Below, in pieces: positions 44,345-54,147 of a DNA stretch of 64,000 nucleotides. How positions within the stretch are numbered: position 1 is the first letter of the stretch; each line of letters starts with the position of its first letter. The notes under the pieces were generated by a model. It had not been told where the DNA came from and searched no databases. It saw only the letters and a program-made list of their open reading frames with translations. A program made the position numbers and the translations under genes. The stretch is from Diploptera punctata (lineage: Eukaryota; Arthropoda; Insecta; Blattodea; Blaberidae): assembly GCA_030220185.1 (NCBI GenBank), contig JASPKZ010010239.1, positions 700,001 through 764,000 of the forward strand. Reading direction: 5' to 3'.

Positions 44345-45224
44345 AACAAATAATGCATAAATGTAAGTTATCGATAAATTATCGATAAATTCACGACTCA
44401 CGAAGTGTATAACATACTTGAATGAAAAAAAGTTTATTTTTTATCACGTTTACTGCTGTCGACAGTACATTTACAAGTTAAGTTTTTAAATTATTTTAAG
44501 ATTTAAAACTAAACAAATACATAATTTTAAGTTCTTAGTACACTGCACACGTGTGAAAAGTGCCGTGTTCTCTTTTCCATCAGGTATTCATAGTAGGAGT
44601 AGATTTTCTAGTCTTCTTCATTAAAGTTTTTTGTTAATAGGTGTCGCCACGTCCGAGAGCTTTTAATTAACTTCAGTTCTTGTTCTTAATAAAACTCATT
44701 TACTTAAAATGCTCCCACAGACCCAACTTAATTGTTCCCACGGTGATCCAAGGGAAATGTTTATACAGACAGCCTATTGAGAAAGATGACCCTAGTATGA
44801 AGTGTGTTGAAGAAATTATAATGACATATTTAATAAGGAACATAGCATAATGAACACCCTGTATGTATTAAGGATTCATAATAACACAACGCTTGTCTGG
44901 TCTCAGAATCTATAAAAAGAAAAGAGAATGCAAAAAGATTACATTGTCTGAGTCTGTGAGGGAGAAAAAATATTCCAGCACTCATCACCATTTTTCTTAT
45001 TAAACAATGGCGACGCGCTCCTTCATTAATAATTAAAAGCCCTTCACGGAAACAGCATTAAATTCTTTGTCAGATACGAATGATTCCGTAAAACTCTGAA
45101 CGACGTATGTCAAACATTGGGAGAAGATGTAAGTAAAAAATAAATTAAGTTCTAACCAGAATTCGTCTACAATAATATTATACAATCTCACTGAATGAAG
45201 ATTAGGATGCAGTATTTACATAAG
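44345..45224. other. No recognisable gene
   Basis: No long frame and no recognised repeat. Confidence 0.45.
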
Positions 45225-45269
<45 letters not shown>

Positions 45270-45303
45270 TATTATTGGCGAGTCCGTCGCGCAAACAGTT
45301 AGG
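45225..45303 (+). repeat. (ATT)n array and SINE E head fragment
   Basis: ATT array at 45225-45266 followed by GGCGAGTCCGTCGCGCAAAC and AGTTAGG, which matches the first 25 bp of SINE E (CTCCGTGGCGCAAGCGG, TTAGACGC). A TA run at 45307-45324 follows. Confidence 0.55.
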
Positions 45304-45324
45304 ATAATATATATATATATATAT

Positions 45325-45750
45325 ACTTTAAGGGAGGAAAGGAGATTACGAGTATTTGAGAATAAAGTTCTTAGGAAAATGTTTGGACCAAAGAGAGATG
45401 AACAGACAGGTGAATGGAGAAGACTACATAACAATGAACTACTTGGTCTTATAGGAAGCCAGATATAATAAGAACAGTTAAGTCTCGTAGACTGCGATGG
45501 GCAGGACATGTTGCGCGTATGGGGAATGAACGACTTGCATGGAAGCTTCTTCTAGGGAAGCCAGAGGGAAAACGCCCAGTTGATAGACCAAGAATGAGAT
45601 GGGAGAATAACATAAACTATGATTTGATGGAAGTAGATTATACAGGGAATGATTGGAAAGCATTAGCTCAAGATAGGGATGTATAGAGAGCATATGTCCG
45701 CGCGGCCATGAACCTACGGGTTCGATATTGCCAGTGAGTAAGTAAGTATT
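45325..45750 (+). pseudogene. LINE tail, GRPRMRWEN family, copy 4
   Basis: Starts in TLREERRLRVFENKVLRKMF and runs through GPKRDEQTGEWRRLHNNELL, TVKSRRLRWAGHVARMGNER, GKPEGKRPVDRPRMRWENN and AYVRAAMNLRVRYCQ. It is one of the best preserved tails, 5'-truncated next to a TA run, with one shift near 45450. It lies back to back with copy 5. Confidence 0.78.
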
Positions 45751-45778
45751 GCTTTATAATAATTAAAAAACTAGCAGG

Positions 45779-46385
45779 TGCTATCGAACCCGCAGATTCA
45801 TGACAGCATAAAAGTTTTCCAGTTGTTTCCTGTATAATTCATTCCCTCATGTCATGATTAATTTATTCTCCCACCTCCTTCTTGCCCTATCTAATTGGCG
45901 TTTTCGCTCTGGCTTTTCTGAAAGAGTTTCCATGCCCCTCTTTCATTTACCGTTCTACATCACGTCCTGTCCATCTCTTCTACGAGACTTAACTGTGCTA
46001 TTTACATCTGGTTTCTCATAAATATATACAGAGTGCAGCATAAGTCAGTTAACTGGAATTGCAAATATATTATTTTCAGTAGCTTACAACATCTATACAA
46101 AAAACAACTACCAATATTGCTTCCTAGTTAGCAAATTACCTCAAGCAGTAGTGTTTGACATTATATTCTGAAGGTCCCGTATTCAAACACCAGTTTCAAC
46201 AAATCTGATTTTTTCCCCTTGCAAACATGTACAGTGGTTAACTTACTTGTGCCGCACCCTGTTTAGTTCTTTCTTACAAAGTCTTCTTTCGTTTATTTCT
46301 TCGACTTTATCTAGTCCAAATATGTCTTAACTTTATTCTCAAATACTAGTAATCTTTTTCTCTACGCTTAAAGTAAGAATCCCCG
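45779..46385 (-). pseudogene. LINE tail, GRPRMRWEN family, copy 5, carrying a MITE
   Basis: Minus-strand copy of the same tail (start at TTAAGCGTAGAGAAAAAGAT, end at CGGGTTCGATAGCACC), more diverged than copy 4. It is split by a 233-bp insertion at 46029-46261 with terminal inverted repeats. Confidence 0.7.
46029..46261. mobile_element. MITE with terminal inverted repeats
   Basis: The left end is CAGAGTGCAGCATAAGTCAG then TTAACT. The right end, reverse complemented, is CAGGGTGCGGCACAAGTAAG then TTAACC. About 22 of 26 positions agree. TA precedes the left end, as for Tc1/mariner-derived MITEs; at the right the flank is TTTA. It is 233 bp with no coding capacity, inserted in LINE tail copy 5. 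Confidence 0.7.
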
Positions 46386-46447
46386 TATTTGTTGTATAAT
46401 AGTATTATAAAACAATAATAAATAATCAATTGAGTTGGTTAACATGT

Positions 46448-46480
46448 CTGAAGAAGGTATAGTGTACCGAAACAGCTGTC
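46448..46480 (+). ncRNA. Hammerhead-like motif with CAGCTG stem III
   Basis: CTGAAGA, stem II (GGTA pairing with TACC around TAGTG), GAAA, palindromic CAGCTG, then TC. NUH is GUC, the preferred cleavage triplet. No Penelope coding tail could be read just upstream, so the host element is uncertain. Confidence 0.5.
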
Positions 46481-46544
46481 ACTGAATTATATAATAAATA
46501 TGAAAATCAAATAAAACTACGTTTTATTTTTATTTAATTAATAA

Positions 46545-46545
<1 letters not shown>

Positions 46546-46601
<56 letters not shown>
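46546..46601. repeat. (AAT)n microsatellite
   Basis: About 18 AAT units, 70 bp downstream of the hammerhead-like motif. Confidence 0.95.
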
Positions 46602-46602
<1 letters not shown>

Positions 46603-47490
46603 TGCATGGATCTCCAAAAACTGACCAAATAGAAGGAAAATAATTATCATAGGAGTGAGAACAATATTATATTAGTTCTATAGAATATTTTTAGACTTAT
46701 TTTTATTAGGTTACTTTCACCTATTAAGAACAGAGGTGGTTCCACTGATAAAAGTATCCTTAACTTATAATTATATAATGAAAGCATAAAAATAACATAT
46801 AAAGATTTATCTTTGATAATAAAATAATATAAATTTAAAAATAATGTAATTATTAGTGTTATTATAAATTAAACACTTTGCAGCATTCTATTTTTCTTTA
46901 ATAAAAATATATTACAAGCACTAAGGACATGAACCCCTATATGCAGCACCGCGTGCTTTCAATGGGGAGAATATATACATTACGTCACATTTCCCCTCAA
47001 GTCCTCATCCACATGCTATATCTTCCGGCAAACACAAGGGAATTACGCTCGGAGTCGAGTTGCTCACCAGTTGATGAGGGCTGTTGTAGGATCTATTTGG
47101 AGTAGTTATTTTGCACTATTACTACCAAGACACTGCGTTAATAGGACCATATTATAGCCTTATAGAAAACTTCCGACCTGTAAAACTTTTTAGATTGCTC
47201 ATTAACACAATGTATTGCTAGTATTTGCGCAGAAACACTTTTCTAAATGATATACCTACAAATTAATTTAAATAGTTGTTACATTTTATTGTCCAAGTTT
47301 CTGCATCATATCATTCCACTGTACGAAGTAATTCTGTTCATTTCGTGAAAGCTCTTAATAATCAAGAAGTCTGTGTTCACAATGCTATTGATTTTTTCAT
47401 GACTAATACCAACATATAAAACTTTAATAGTTCATCTTCCATCTACTGTAAATTTTATTTTCATACTTGCGTTATTAAGTGAGTGTATAT
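46602..47490. other. No recognisable gene
   Basis: AT-rich, no frame over 60 codons. The 46980-47060 part looks less AT-rich, but no feature was recognised in it. Confidence 0.45.
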
Positions 47491-47496
47491 ATATGA

Positions 47497-47813
47497 CCAC
47501 CACTGTGGTCTCGAGGTAGCGTGCTGTCTTATCACGCAGCGGGCCCGGGTTCGATGCCCAGTCGGTACAGGCTTCTGGGTGAGGTTTTTCCGAGGTTTTT
47601 CCTCACCTGTAAGACAAATGTCAGGATGTTAGGGCCCAACAGTCCCTGAAAATCATCCGGCCATCATCACCATCCTTATCATTATCATCATCATCATCCT
47701 TCACCGGTCTGGAAAGCAACGGGAAGCTAGCACACCTATAATTCCCTAGTAAAGCTGAAAAGCATAGCATTAAAAAGCTATGACTGCAGTGAAAGACCTG
47801 CCCTCGGGCAGAA
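47497..47813 (+). mobile_element. SINE family A, copy 8
   Basis: Complete plus-strand copy: CCACCACTGTGGTCTCGAGG, B box GGGTTCGATGCCC, GACAAATGTCAGG, CGGTCTGGAAAGCAACGGGA and CTGCCCTCGGGCAGAA. The tail has decayed to AAAATAAA. A possible tRNA-like remnant on the minus strand (GGTTCAAATCTCG, around 47830-47885) lies just downstream. Confidence 0.88.
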
Positions 47814-47885
47814 AAATAAACACCTGAATCGAGATTTGAACCACACATACTTCTAACTTGATAGGTTAGTGCGCAACAAACTGCA

Positions 47886-47912
47886 ATATATATATATATA
47901 TATATATATATA
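47886..47912. repeat. (TA)n microsatellite
   Basis: TA run followed by a short (CA)n run, directly outside the mariner-like element. Confidence 0.9.
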
Positions 47913-48055
47913 ACACACACACAGGGTGTAACTAAATTCCCATTACAGACTTTGAGGTGTTGGTTACGGATAGCACTGGAACTCATGTCCGGAAACATAC
48001 AGTTTTCCCACTACACGCAAAATAGCATAACACACTGTTTTTTCTCGTGAGGCAG

Positions 48056-48650
48056 AGCAGAGATGAGAGGAAGAAGAGAGAGAGAGTAAGGGAGAGAAGA
48101 GAGAGAGAGCGGAGAAGAGAGAGGAGAGAGAGGAAGAGAGAGATGAGAGGAAGAGAGAGAGATGAAGAGAGAGAGTATGGAAAGAGATAGAGAGAGGAAG
48201 TGAGAGAGAGGAAGAGAGAGGTGGGAATAAAGAGGTTGAAGAAGAGTAGGAGAAAAAAAGAGAGAGGAAGAAAGAGAGAGAAAGAAAGGAGAGAGAAAAG
48301 AGAGAGAGAAAGAAAGAGAGAGAGAAAGGAGAGGAGAGACAAGGAAGGAAAGAGAAAGGAAAGAAAAAAGAAGAAAAGAAAGAAAAAGAGAAGGAGAGAA
48401 AGGACGAGAGAACAGTAGACAAGAACGAGAGAGAAAGAACGAAAAGGAACGAAAGCGAAGAGAGAGACAAGGAGGGGGAGATGCAAGAGAAAGAAGGATG
48501 ACAAGATAGAGAGAAAGAAAACAAAAGAGAAGAGAGAATATTGAGAGAGGAGAAGAGGAGAGATCTCTTCTCTGCTACTCTCTATCTCTCTCTCTCTACT
48601 CTCTGCTCTATCCTCTCTCTCTCTCTCTCTCGTCTCTCTCTCTCTGACGC
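48056..48650. repeat. Long purine (GA) tract with strand switch
   Basis: About 500 bp of almost pure purine on the plus strand (48056-48560), mainly GAGA with GAAA and GGA variants. It changes at about 48562-48570 (GAGATCTC) to about 80 bp of CT on the same strand. Long apparent frames of serine, leucine and phenylalanine or of arginine, glutamate and lysine are artefacts of this composition. Confidence 0.95.
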
Positions 48651-48659
48651 CTGCTGCTT

Positions 48660-48905
48660 GTCGTCTGAGTCCACAAAAGGGTTCGATGTGATGAACACTT
48701 ACCTCAACACAGATACGGTACGTCCGTACCATTTTCTGGTACTTACGATCACCAATCCTTGGTCCTGCAACATCCGCCGCAACCATAATCTGCATCAGTA
48801 GGTCTTTCTGGGTAGCCACAGAGGTCTCGTAAATTAGGGATTTCATGTGATCCCACACTTAATAGTCTAGCGGGTTCAAATATGAGAACGTGCAGGGTCT
48901 TTGGC
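48660..48905 (-). pseudogene. Mariner/Tc-like transposase, C-terminal remnant
   Basis: The minus strand reads LNPLDY (after a frame break; the region of the last catalytic aspartate), then VWDHMKSLIYETSVATQKDL, LMQIMVAADVAGPRIGDR and VRTYRICVEVSVHHIEPF. This is the known end pattern of these transposases (WGHMKS-VYETPV-DL-R-AA, VR-R--CVEV-G-H-EP). Downstream the frame runs into the GA tract and is meaningless. Confidence 0.7.
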
Positions 48906-49080
48906 GCCAAAAATGCGGAAGATTTGAATGTGCGTTCTGGTATTTTGCGTGCCTGTGTCGGGAAAACGGTACATTTTACGACATTAACTCCTATGAGATA
49001 TTACATATAAAATTGGTACCTGACAAGTCAATCGCCCTCAACTTAATTAAAAAACTTAATTAAGTAAAATCGACAATACC

Positions 49081-49420
49081 ATGTCAGTACTACACAGAGA
49101 GTATAACAACAACAGGATCAGCATCCTTGAAGATATAGAGATTCTAAAAGAAGCATAAAATACAGACCTACTCAATGAAAACACACCCACAGACATGAAC
49201 CCGTTGTACAACTTATACAACAACATCAGTACCAGTTATAATGCAGAAGATGAAACATTATTTTTGAAAGATCTCCATATTCGAACTACTTAATGAAGTT
49301 TATTAATTTAGTTGAGGACGACTGACTTACCAGGTACCAATTTTATATTTGATATCTTACTACATAATCTCAACGGTGCTTTAATATGAATTTCAAAAGT
49401 GTTCATTAGTTCGTATGCTA
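49081..49420 (+). mobile_element. Penelope-like fragment
   Basis: The translation reads EYNNNRISILEDIEILKEA, TDLLNENTPTDMNPLYNLYN, SYNAEDETLFLKDLHIRTT and LRTTDLPGTNFIF, then the terminal motif (TCTCAACGGTGCTTTAATAT, GAATTTCAAAAGTGTTCATT). It is the C-terminal tail region of a Penelope-like protein with one stop. It is a close relative of 34740-34990. Confidence 0.7.
49244..49275 (+). ncRNA. Hammerhead-like motif (GATC stem III)
   Basis: CAGAAGA (box 1 variant), stem II around AAACATTATTTTT, GAAA, palindromic GATC, then TC. It differs from 34877-34908 in the stem III sequence but keeps self-complementarity. Confidence 0.45.
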
Positions 49421-49460
49421 AATGTAACTATCTTGGTCTCCACTGCATGTCCTTAAAGTA

Positions 49461-50018
49461 CATACATACATACATAAGGACTTTATTAAACTAAAAGTAA
49501 GATACGTACAATGTTATTTACAAATATGGATCGCACGGGCAGTAAGCCGTACGTGCTGTTGACAGTCCGTTACAATAAGTTGATGTTTAAAACAAAAAAA
49601 AAACAAAACAATAATATTACAATTAGATATCAATACAATTACATTATTCATTAACTTAGTTATGTAGAATTATCAAGAATTAATGTCATTGCAATTTGCT
49701 AACATATTTATTTATTCCTGAATAAGTGTTGTTCTTATTTTCCGCGTTTTGTCCAGAAATGTACCCAGATTTATCCAATTGTCTGGGTTTACCAGTAACT
49801 CGTACCATACCAATCTTCCACGATTTGAATTTAGAAATCTTTCCCGGTAATAACTGATGCCTCCAATATTCTAAATCGTTACATTTTCCTAGTATATGTA
49901 TCTCGTCTTCAAAGCTCCCGCACATTGGACATATTCGCATATCGTGATCGTCGCTAATTTTTAAAAAAAATTCTATGCCCCTAACCTGAACCAAGCATGC
50001 CCTGATCTCTCTTTAAAT
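49461..50018 (-). pseudogene. LINE 3' end (CCHC-type finger) with 10-bp duplication
   Basis: The minus strand starts EIRACLVQVRGIEFF and contains CPMCGSFEDEIHILGKC, a zinc-finger-like motif typical near the C-terminus of R1/I/jockey-type LINE proteins. Then come NDLEYWRHQLL and a 3' UTR with AATAAAG and a (TATG)n tail. Flanks are CCTTAAAGTA at 49451-49460 and CCTTAAAGTA at 50019-50028, an exact 10-bp target duplication inside the right end of the mariner-like element. Confidence 0.78.
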
Positions 50019-50054
50019 CCTTAAAGTATGTAATGGGAATTGAGTTACACTCTG

Positions 50055-50670
50055 TATATCGAAAAAAATGTGTATATGAATAAAATGAAATATCAGCTGA
50101 CACTTGAATTCATCATGTTCAGATGCAATGTATGACATTTTGTATAGATTTTATACATTTAATACATTTGCAAAGTAATATTTTAGCATTGTGAATCAAT
50201 TTTCTGATTTCAGTTTGTTTACTATAGTAGTACCTATCGGAAACAGATGAACACTCTACAATTTTGTATGAGACATGTGATACTAGAGTAAAATAACTTA
50301 TATTTACAATGTCGGGTGTCGCAGGAAACAAAATGTAATATGGATTAAAATTAATGTCATATGTTATTGAGTGGGTGTTAGTGACAGGGGATAGTTGATC
50401 GATACTCCATAACGTTGGGGTTTAACTGGACGTGTGACAAGTGATTAAGATGGGATTACAACACATCGGGGACAGTTTCAATAACATAAGCGACAATCAT
50501 CAACTCTCCTCTTCTTACATATATCATTTTCAATAATATTCCTTAATAACAAGAACGATTACAGTAACGCATTTCTGTATCTTATTCACATTCTCTATTT
50601 ATTCTTATTACGAAATTTTTTGAATAAAGAATTAGGAATATTATTTTTTTATTCTAGATAATGATGAAAT
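50055..50670. other. No recognisable gene
   Basis: AT-rich, no assigned repeat. Confidence 0.45.
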
Positions 50671-50674
50671 GGTA

Positions 50675-50743
50675 TTATTATTATTTATTTTATTATTATT
50701 ATTATCATCATCATCATTATCTTTATTATTATCATAATTATTA

Positions 50744-50812
<69 letters not shown>
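50675..50812. repeat. (ATT)n microsatellite
   Basis: About 135 bp of ATT, partly interrupted by ATC units at the left. Confidence 0.95.
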
Positions 50813-50813
<1 letters not shown>

Positions 50814-50817
50814 GACA

Positions 50818-51512
50818 AATGGGATTTAAATTTAAACATGAAGAAAAACAAATTATTTATCAATTGGTGAACCAGAACAAAATTTAATTTTGGAGACTGG
50901 AGAAACAATAAAATCTTGTATTGAGATCACATATTTAGGAATTAAAATAAATAAAAATGAGAGTTATGAAGAGGAAATAAGAAATAGAAATAATAAAGGA
51001 AAATTTGCAATTGATTGTATCGATGGAATATTGTGGGATAAAAATATAAGTAATAAAAATAAAATGAATATATATCATACAATTGTTAAAAGCATCATTA
51101 CTTATGGAGCAGAACTCTGGCCATTAACAACAAAAACAAATAAGTACCTTTTGGCAACGGAAATGGATTTTATACGAAGGGCCCCAAGAATTTCAAGAAG
51201 AGAAAAAATTATAAACTCAGTTATAAGGGAGAAAATGAAGATTGAAGACACTATTTTAGATTATATTAAAACTCAGCAATTAAGATGGTTCAGACATGTC
51301 CAGCGAATGGAAGAGGATCGACTACCAACATCTGTTTTGGAATGGAAACCTGAGGGAAGACGAAGCAGAGGAAGGCCTAAAACCTCCTGGAGTCAGGGAA
51401 TATGTTTATATATAAAGGAGAAACATCTACAACCAGGAGATTGGATGGACCGACAAAATTGGCTATTAGGAATCGGACGATGTCAAAGACATTAATCAAC
51501 CGATGATCTATC
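50818..51512 (+). pseudogene. LINE ORF2 C-terminal part, long open frame
   Basis: An open frame of about 200 codons (50890-51495) beginning ETIKSCIEITYLGIKINKNE. It continues NRNNKGKFAIDCIDGILWDK, IYHTIVKSIITYGAELWPL, EMDFIRRAPRISRREKI, RWFRHVQRMEEDRLPTSVLE, RRSRGRPKTSWSQG and GDWMDRQNWLLGIGR. This is the part after the RT catalytic site, up to the natural end. It looks relatively young (no stop), but the endonuclease and palm are missing. ATT arrays flank it on both sides. Confidence 0.75.
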
Positions 51513-51514
51513 TA

Positions 51515-51516
51515 TA

Positions 51517-51555
<39 letters not shown>
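51515..51555. repeat. (ATT)n microsatellite
   Basis: ATT array directly after the LINE tail, in the position of its 3' tail. Confidence 0.95.
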
Positions 51556-52250
51556 CTATGGGATGTGGAGCCGAAATCGAAAATGTAATATTAGAAGATC
51601 AAAAGGGGTATAATAGATGATGTGAAAAATTTGAGTATCTGGGAGTAAAAGTAGATAAAGAGCATAAACAAGAAAGTGATATTAAGAACAGAATAAATAA
51701 GGGTAGAGCAATAACAGCAATGATAAATGGAGTTTTATGGAACAGACATATAATCAGCAAAAATTAAGTTACAAATATATAATTCAATAGTGAGAAGTAC
51801 TGTCACATATGGGGCTGAAGTTTGGAAATTCAACAAAAACTTAGAACAAAACTTATGTCGATGGAAATGGATTTCTTGGGGAGAGCAGCAAGATGTTCAA
51901 AATTAGAAAAAATAAGACATACTGTCATACGAAAAAAAAAATAGAGATTCAATAGTAGATTATATACGGTATAAGCAATTAAATTGGTATGGTCACGTAC
52001 GACGAATGCAAGAAGAAAGGTTACCCAGGAAAACATTGGAATGGTGTCCACCTGGAAGAAGACAGAAAGGAAGACCTCAAAATTCGTGGATGCAAGAAAT
52101 AAGAACTGGAATGAGAACAAGAGGTCTGGAGAACTTGGAGCGGATGGTTAGAAACGAGTGGAGAAGAAAAATAAAACTTTAGACACAGAGAGATGTGTTA
52201 ACATTAAAAATCTGTAGGCCTATATAAATAAAATTATTATTATTACCATT
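51556..52250 (+). pseudogene. Related LINE tail, second in row
   Basis: Follows the same order as the previous copy but diverged and frame-broken: FEYLGVKVDKEHKQESDIKN, INKGRAITAMINGVLWNRH, MEMDFLGRAARCSKLEKIRH, LNWYGHVRRMQEERLPRKTL, GRRQKGRPQNSWMQEIR. It ends with TATATAAATAAAATTATTAT. It is a different subfamily of the same lineage, placed head to tail after the first. Confidence 0.7.
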
Positions 52251-52329
52251 ATTAAAAAAGGCTACACAAGTTTGTATCGGATAAAGAATGAATGTATAAG
52301 AACGCTGTTAATTTTATATCCATTTAACG

Positions 52330-52545
52330 AAAAAAATGAAAGCATATAGAGATAAATGATTTAGACATATAGAAAGAATGATTGTAACAAGATTACCAAA
52401 ATCAGCATTTAACGACAAGCCAAGAGGATCAAGGAATGTACGAAGGCCAGTGGGAAGATGGACAGAACAACAGTTGGACGGAACAGGCAATTTGCCTATC
52501 CCGTGAAGTGAAGAAGATGGAAAAGAACTGTTATTATTATTTTCA
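52330..52545 (+). pseudogene. Third LINE tail fragment in row
   Basis: The plus strand reads RHIERMIVTRLPKSAFNDKP, RGSRNVRRPVGRWTEQQLDG, then a short frame and ATTATTATTTTC. This is the RM-RLPK-NDKPRG-RN-GRP-GRW tail of another LINE family. Confidence 0.5.
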
Positions 52546-52679
52546 TTACTACCAGTGTTCGCCAAGTGGCCGAAATTCGACCATAAATAATTTATATTAT
52601 GTTAGATGTTGATATTTTTAAATTGTATTAGACTATAATCATAAGAATACAGAGTATAAATTTATGTTGAGGTGTAACT

Positions 52680-52860
52680 GATTATGGAGGCGATAGCATT
52701 CTAAATTAACACCCAGCATCGTGAGGAATTTCGTTAACTACAATAAGTAACGGCTCCACATTGAGAAAACCGACTATAACGGCTGATGGACCCGACATGC
52801 TGGCCACACTACACTGGCAGGATGATCGTCTATCTCTGTGATTAACACATGTACTTATAT
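52680..52860 (+). mobile_element. SINE family D, copy 4
   Basis: CAGCATCGTGAGGAATTTCG, CACATTGAGAAAACCGACTA, ACTGGCAGGATGATCGTC and CTGTGATTAACACATGT match the middle and 3' block of family D. The head is decayed (GATTATGGAGGCGATAGC). Confidence 0.6.
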
Positions 52861-53260
52861 TACTTCCCTATAGTTTAAATGGGAGCTTGGCGCTGGATTT
52901 AATGCCTTGTAGTTGAAAACGGCAGATAATTTTATGGACATGGAATTTGTACATCACATGTTTCTGTTGAGGAAATTTAACTCTTGCATCATGGATATTT
53001 TTGATAAACACTGGCATGCTGTTAAAATGGCAGAACTAATTGATTCCAATTTTTTTTTGTTAACACTAAAACTCGTCAATAACTACCGGTACTAAAAAAA
53101 TCAGTTTACAATCAGAAGAGAAAATGGTACTTAACTGTTTTGTCTATTGCCTATTTGTGTATAGATTTCCGTTTTTGTGGTCTCGGAGTAGTTCAACAAC
53201 ATTTATTAATAATCAAGTCTTTCGAATATAATTTCTTCAAAGTAAATATATAAACAAAGC
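52861..53260. other. No recognisable gene
   Basis: A 60-codon frame at 52913-53095 starts at a non-ATG codon and shows no known motif. Confidence 0.4.
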
Positions 53261-53342
53261 AATAATAGAACATACGAATAAAAACTATAAAATAGTCACC
53301 TGGTAGGTCTGCCTCCTCAACTGAAGATATTTTAATACTTTG

Positions 53343-53372
53343 TATGCCTTTCGGGACTAGTTCCATCATCAG
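53343..53372 (-). ncRNA. Hammerhead ribozyme motif, left arm
   Basis: On the minus strand: CTGATGA, stem II TGGAACTAGTCCC (one mismatch), GAAA, GGCA (a changed GGCC), then TA. Stem I could form between TTCTG before box 1 and CAAAG after the cleavage site. Confidence 0.6.
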
Positions 53373-54147
53373 CAGAACGAATTAGATCTGTATTTGTTGA
53401 CCCTTTTTGAAGCGCTGACTTATTTGTGAATATTTTGTATAGAGGATTGTATGTTCTCATTCAGATTCAGGTTGTTATCGATTTCACTTAGAATTGCAAT
53501 TTTCCTCCAGTATATTTATCCTCGTTGGTATGTTTTATATATGTAATATTGTGAGGGCGTTATCGATGTTATGCATATGGTGTCCTGCTTGAATTATATG
53601 TTTTGCGTAACTTGATTTTCCTCCATCATAAACAAAATTCCTAAAATGTTATTTAAATATAGTTAAAGATTCTGCTAGATTTTTCCCAATGTACAATGAG
53701 TCTGTACATGTTAATTTGTATACGCCTTTATTGTTGAAATCATTTTTTCTTCTTCGATATTATTATTTATTAAATTATGTAATATATTACCTGTTCTGTA
53801 TGCTATATTCATATTTATATTCTTGTCAAGATTTTTTTTAGCGTACTGGCTAATTTTAATGTTTCTATACCTGTGTATGTGTTGGATTCATTTCTTGTTA
53901 TTATTCAAGTTACGCAAAACATAATTCAAGCAGGACACCATATGCATTATACCGGTAACGCCCTCACATTATTACATAGAGAAAAACGAGGATAAATATA
54001 CTGGAGGAAATTGCAATTCAAGAAAAATCGACAACAAGCTGATTCTGAATGAGAACATACCCAGCTCACACAATCCTCTATACAAAATATTCACAAATAA
54101 GTCAGTGCTTCAACAAGGGTCAAAAAATACAGATTTAATTCGTTCTA

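Larger units (their letters stand above)
47922..50054 (-). mobile_element. Mariner-like element with later insertions
   Basis: Terminal inverted repeats: left CAGGGTGTAACTAAATTCCC then ATTACAGACTTTGAGG, right (reverse complement) CAGAGTGTAACTCAATTCCC then ATTACATACTTTAAGG, about 30 of 36 agreeing. TA follows the right end. Inside, from right to left: a LINE insertion (49461-50018), a Penelope-like piece (49081-49420), a transposase C-terminal remnant (48660-48905) and a GA-rich expansion (48056-48650). Confidence 0.65.

Noticed and set aside
48056..48858. Very long open frames rich in serine, leucine and phenylalanine (minus) or arginine, glutamate and lysine (plus)
   Set aside because: They are translations of the GA/CT tract. 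Only the first 65 residues of the minus frame are meaningful, as transposase remains.
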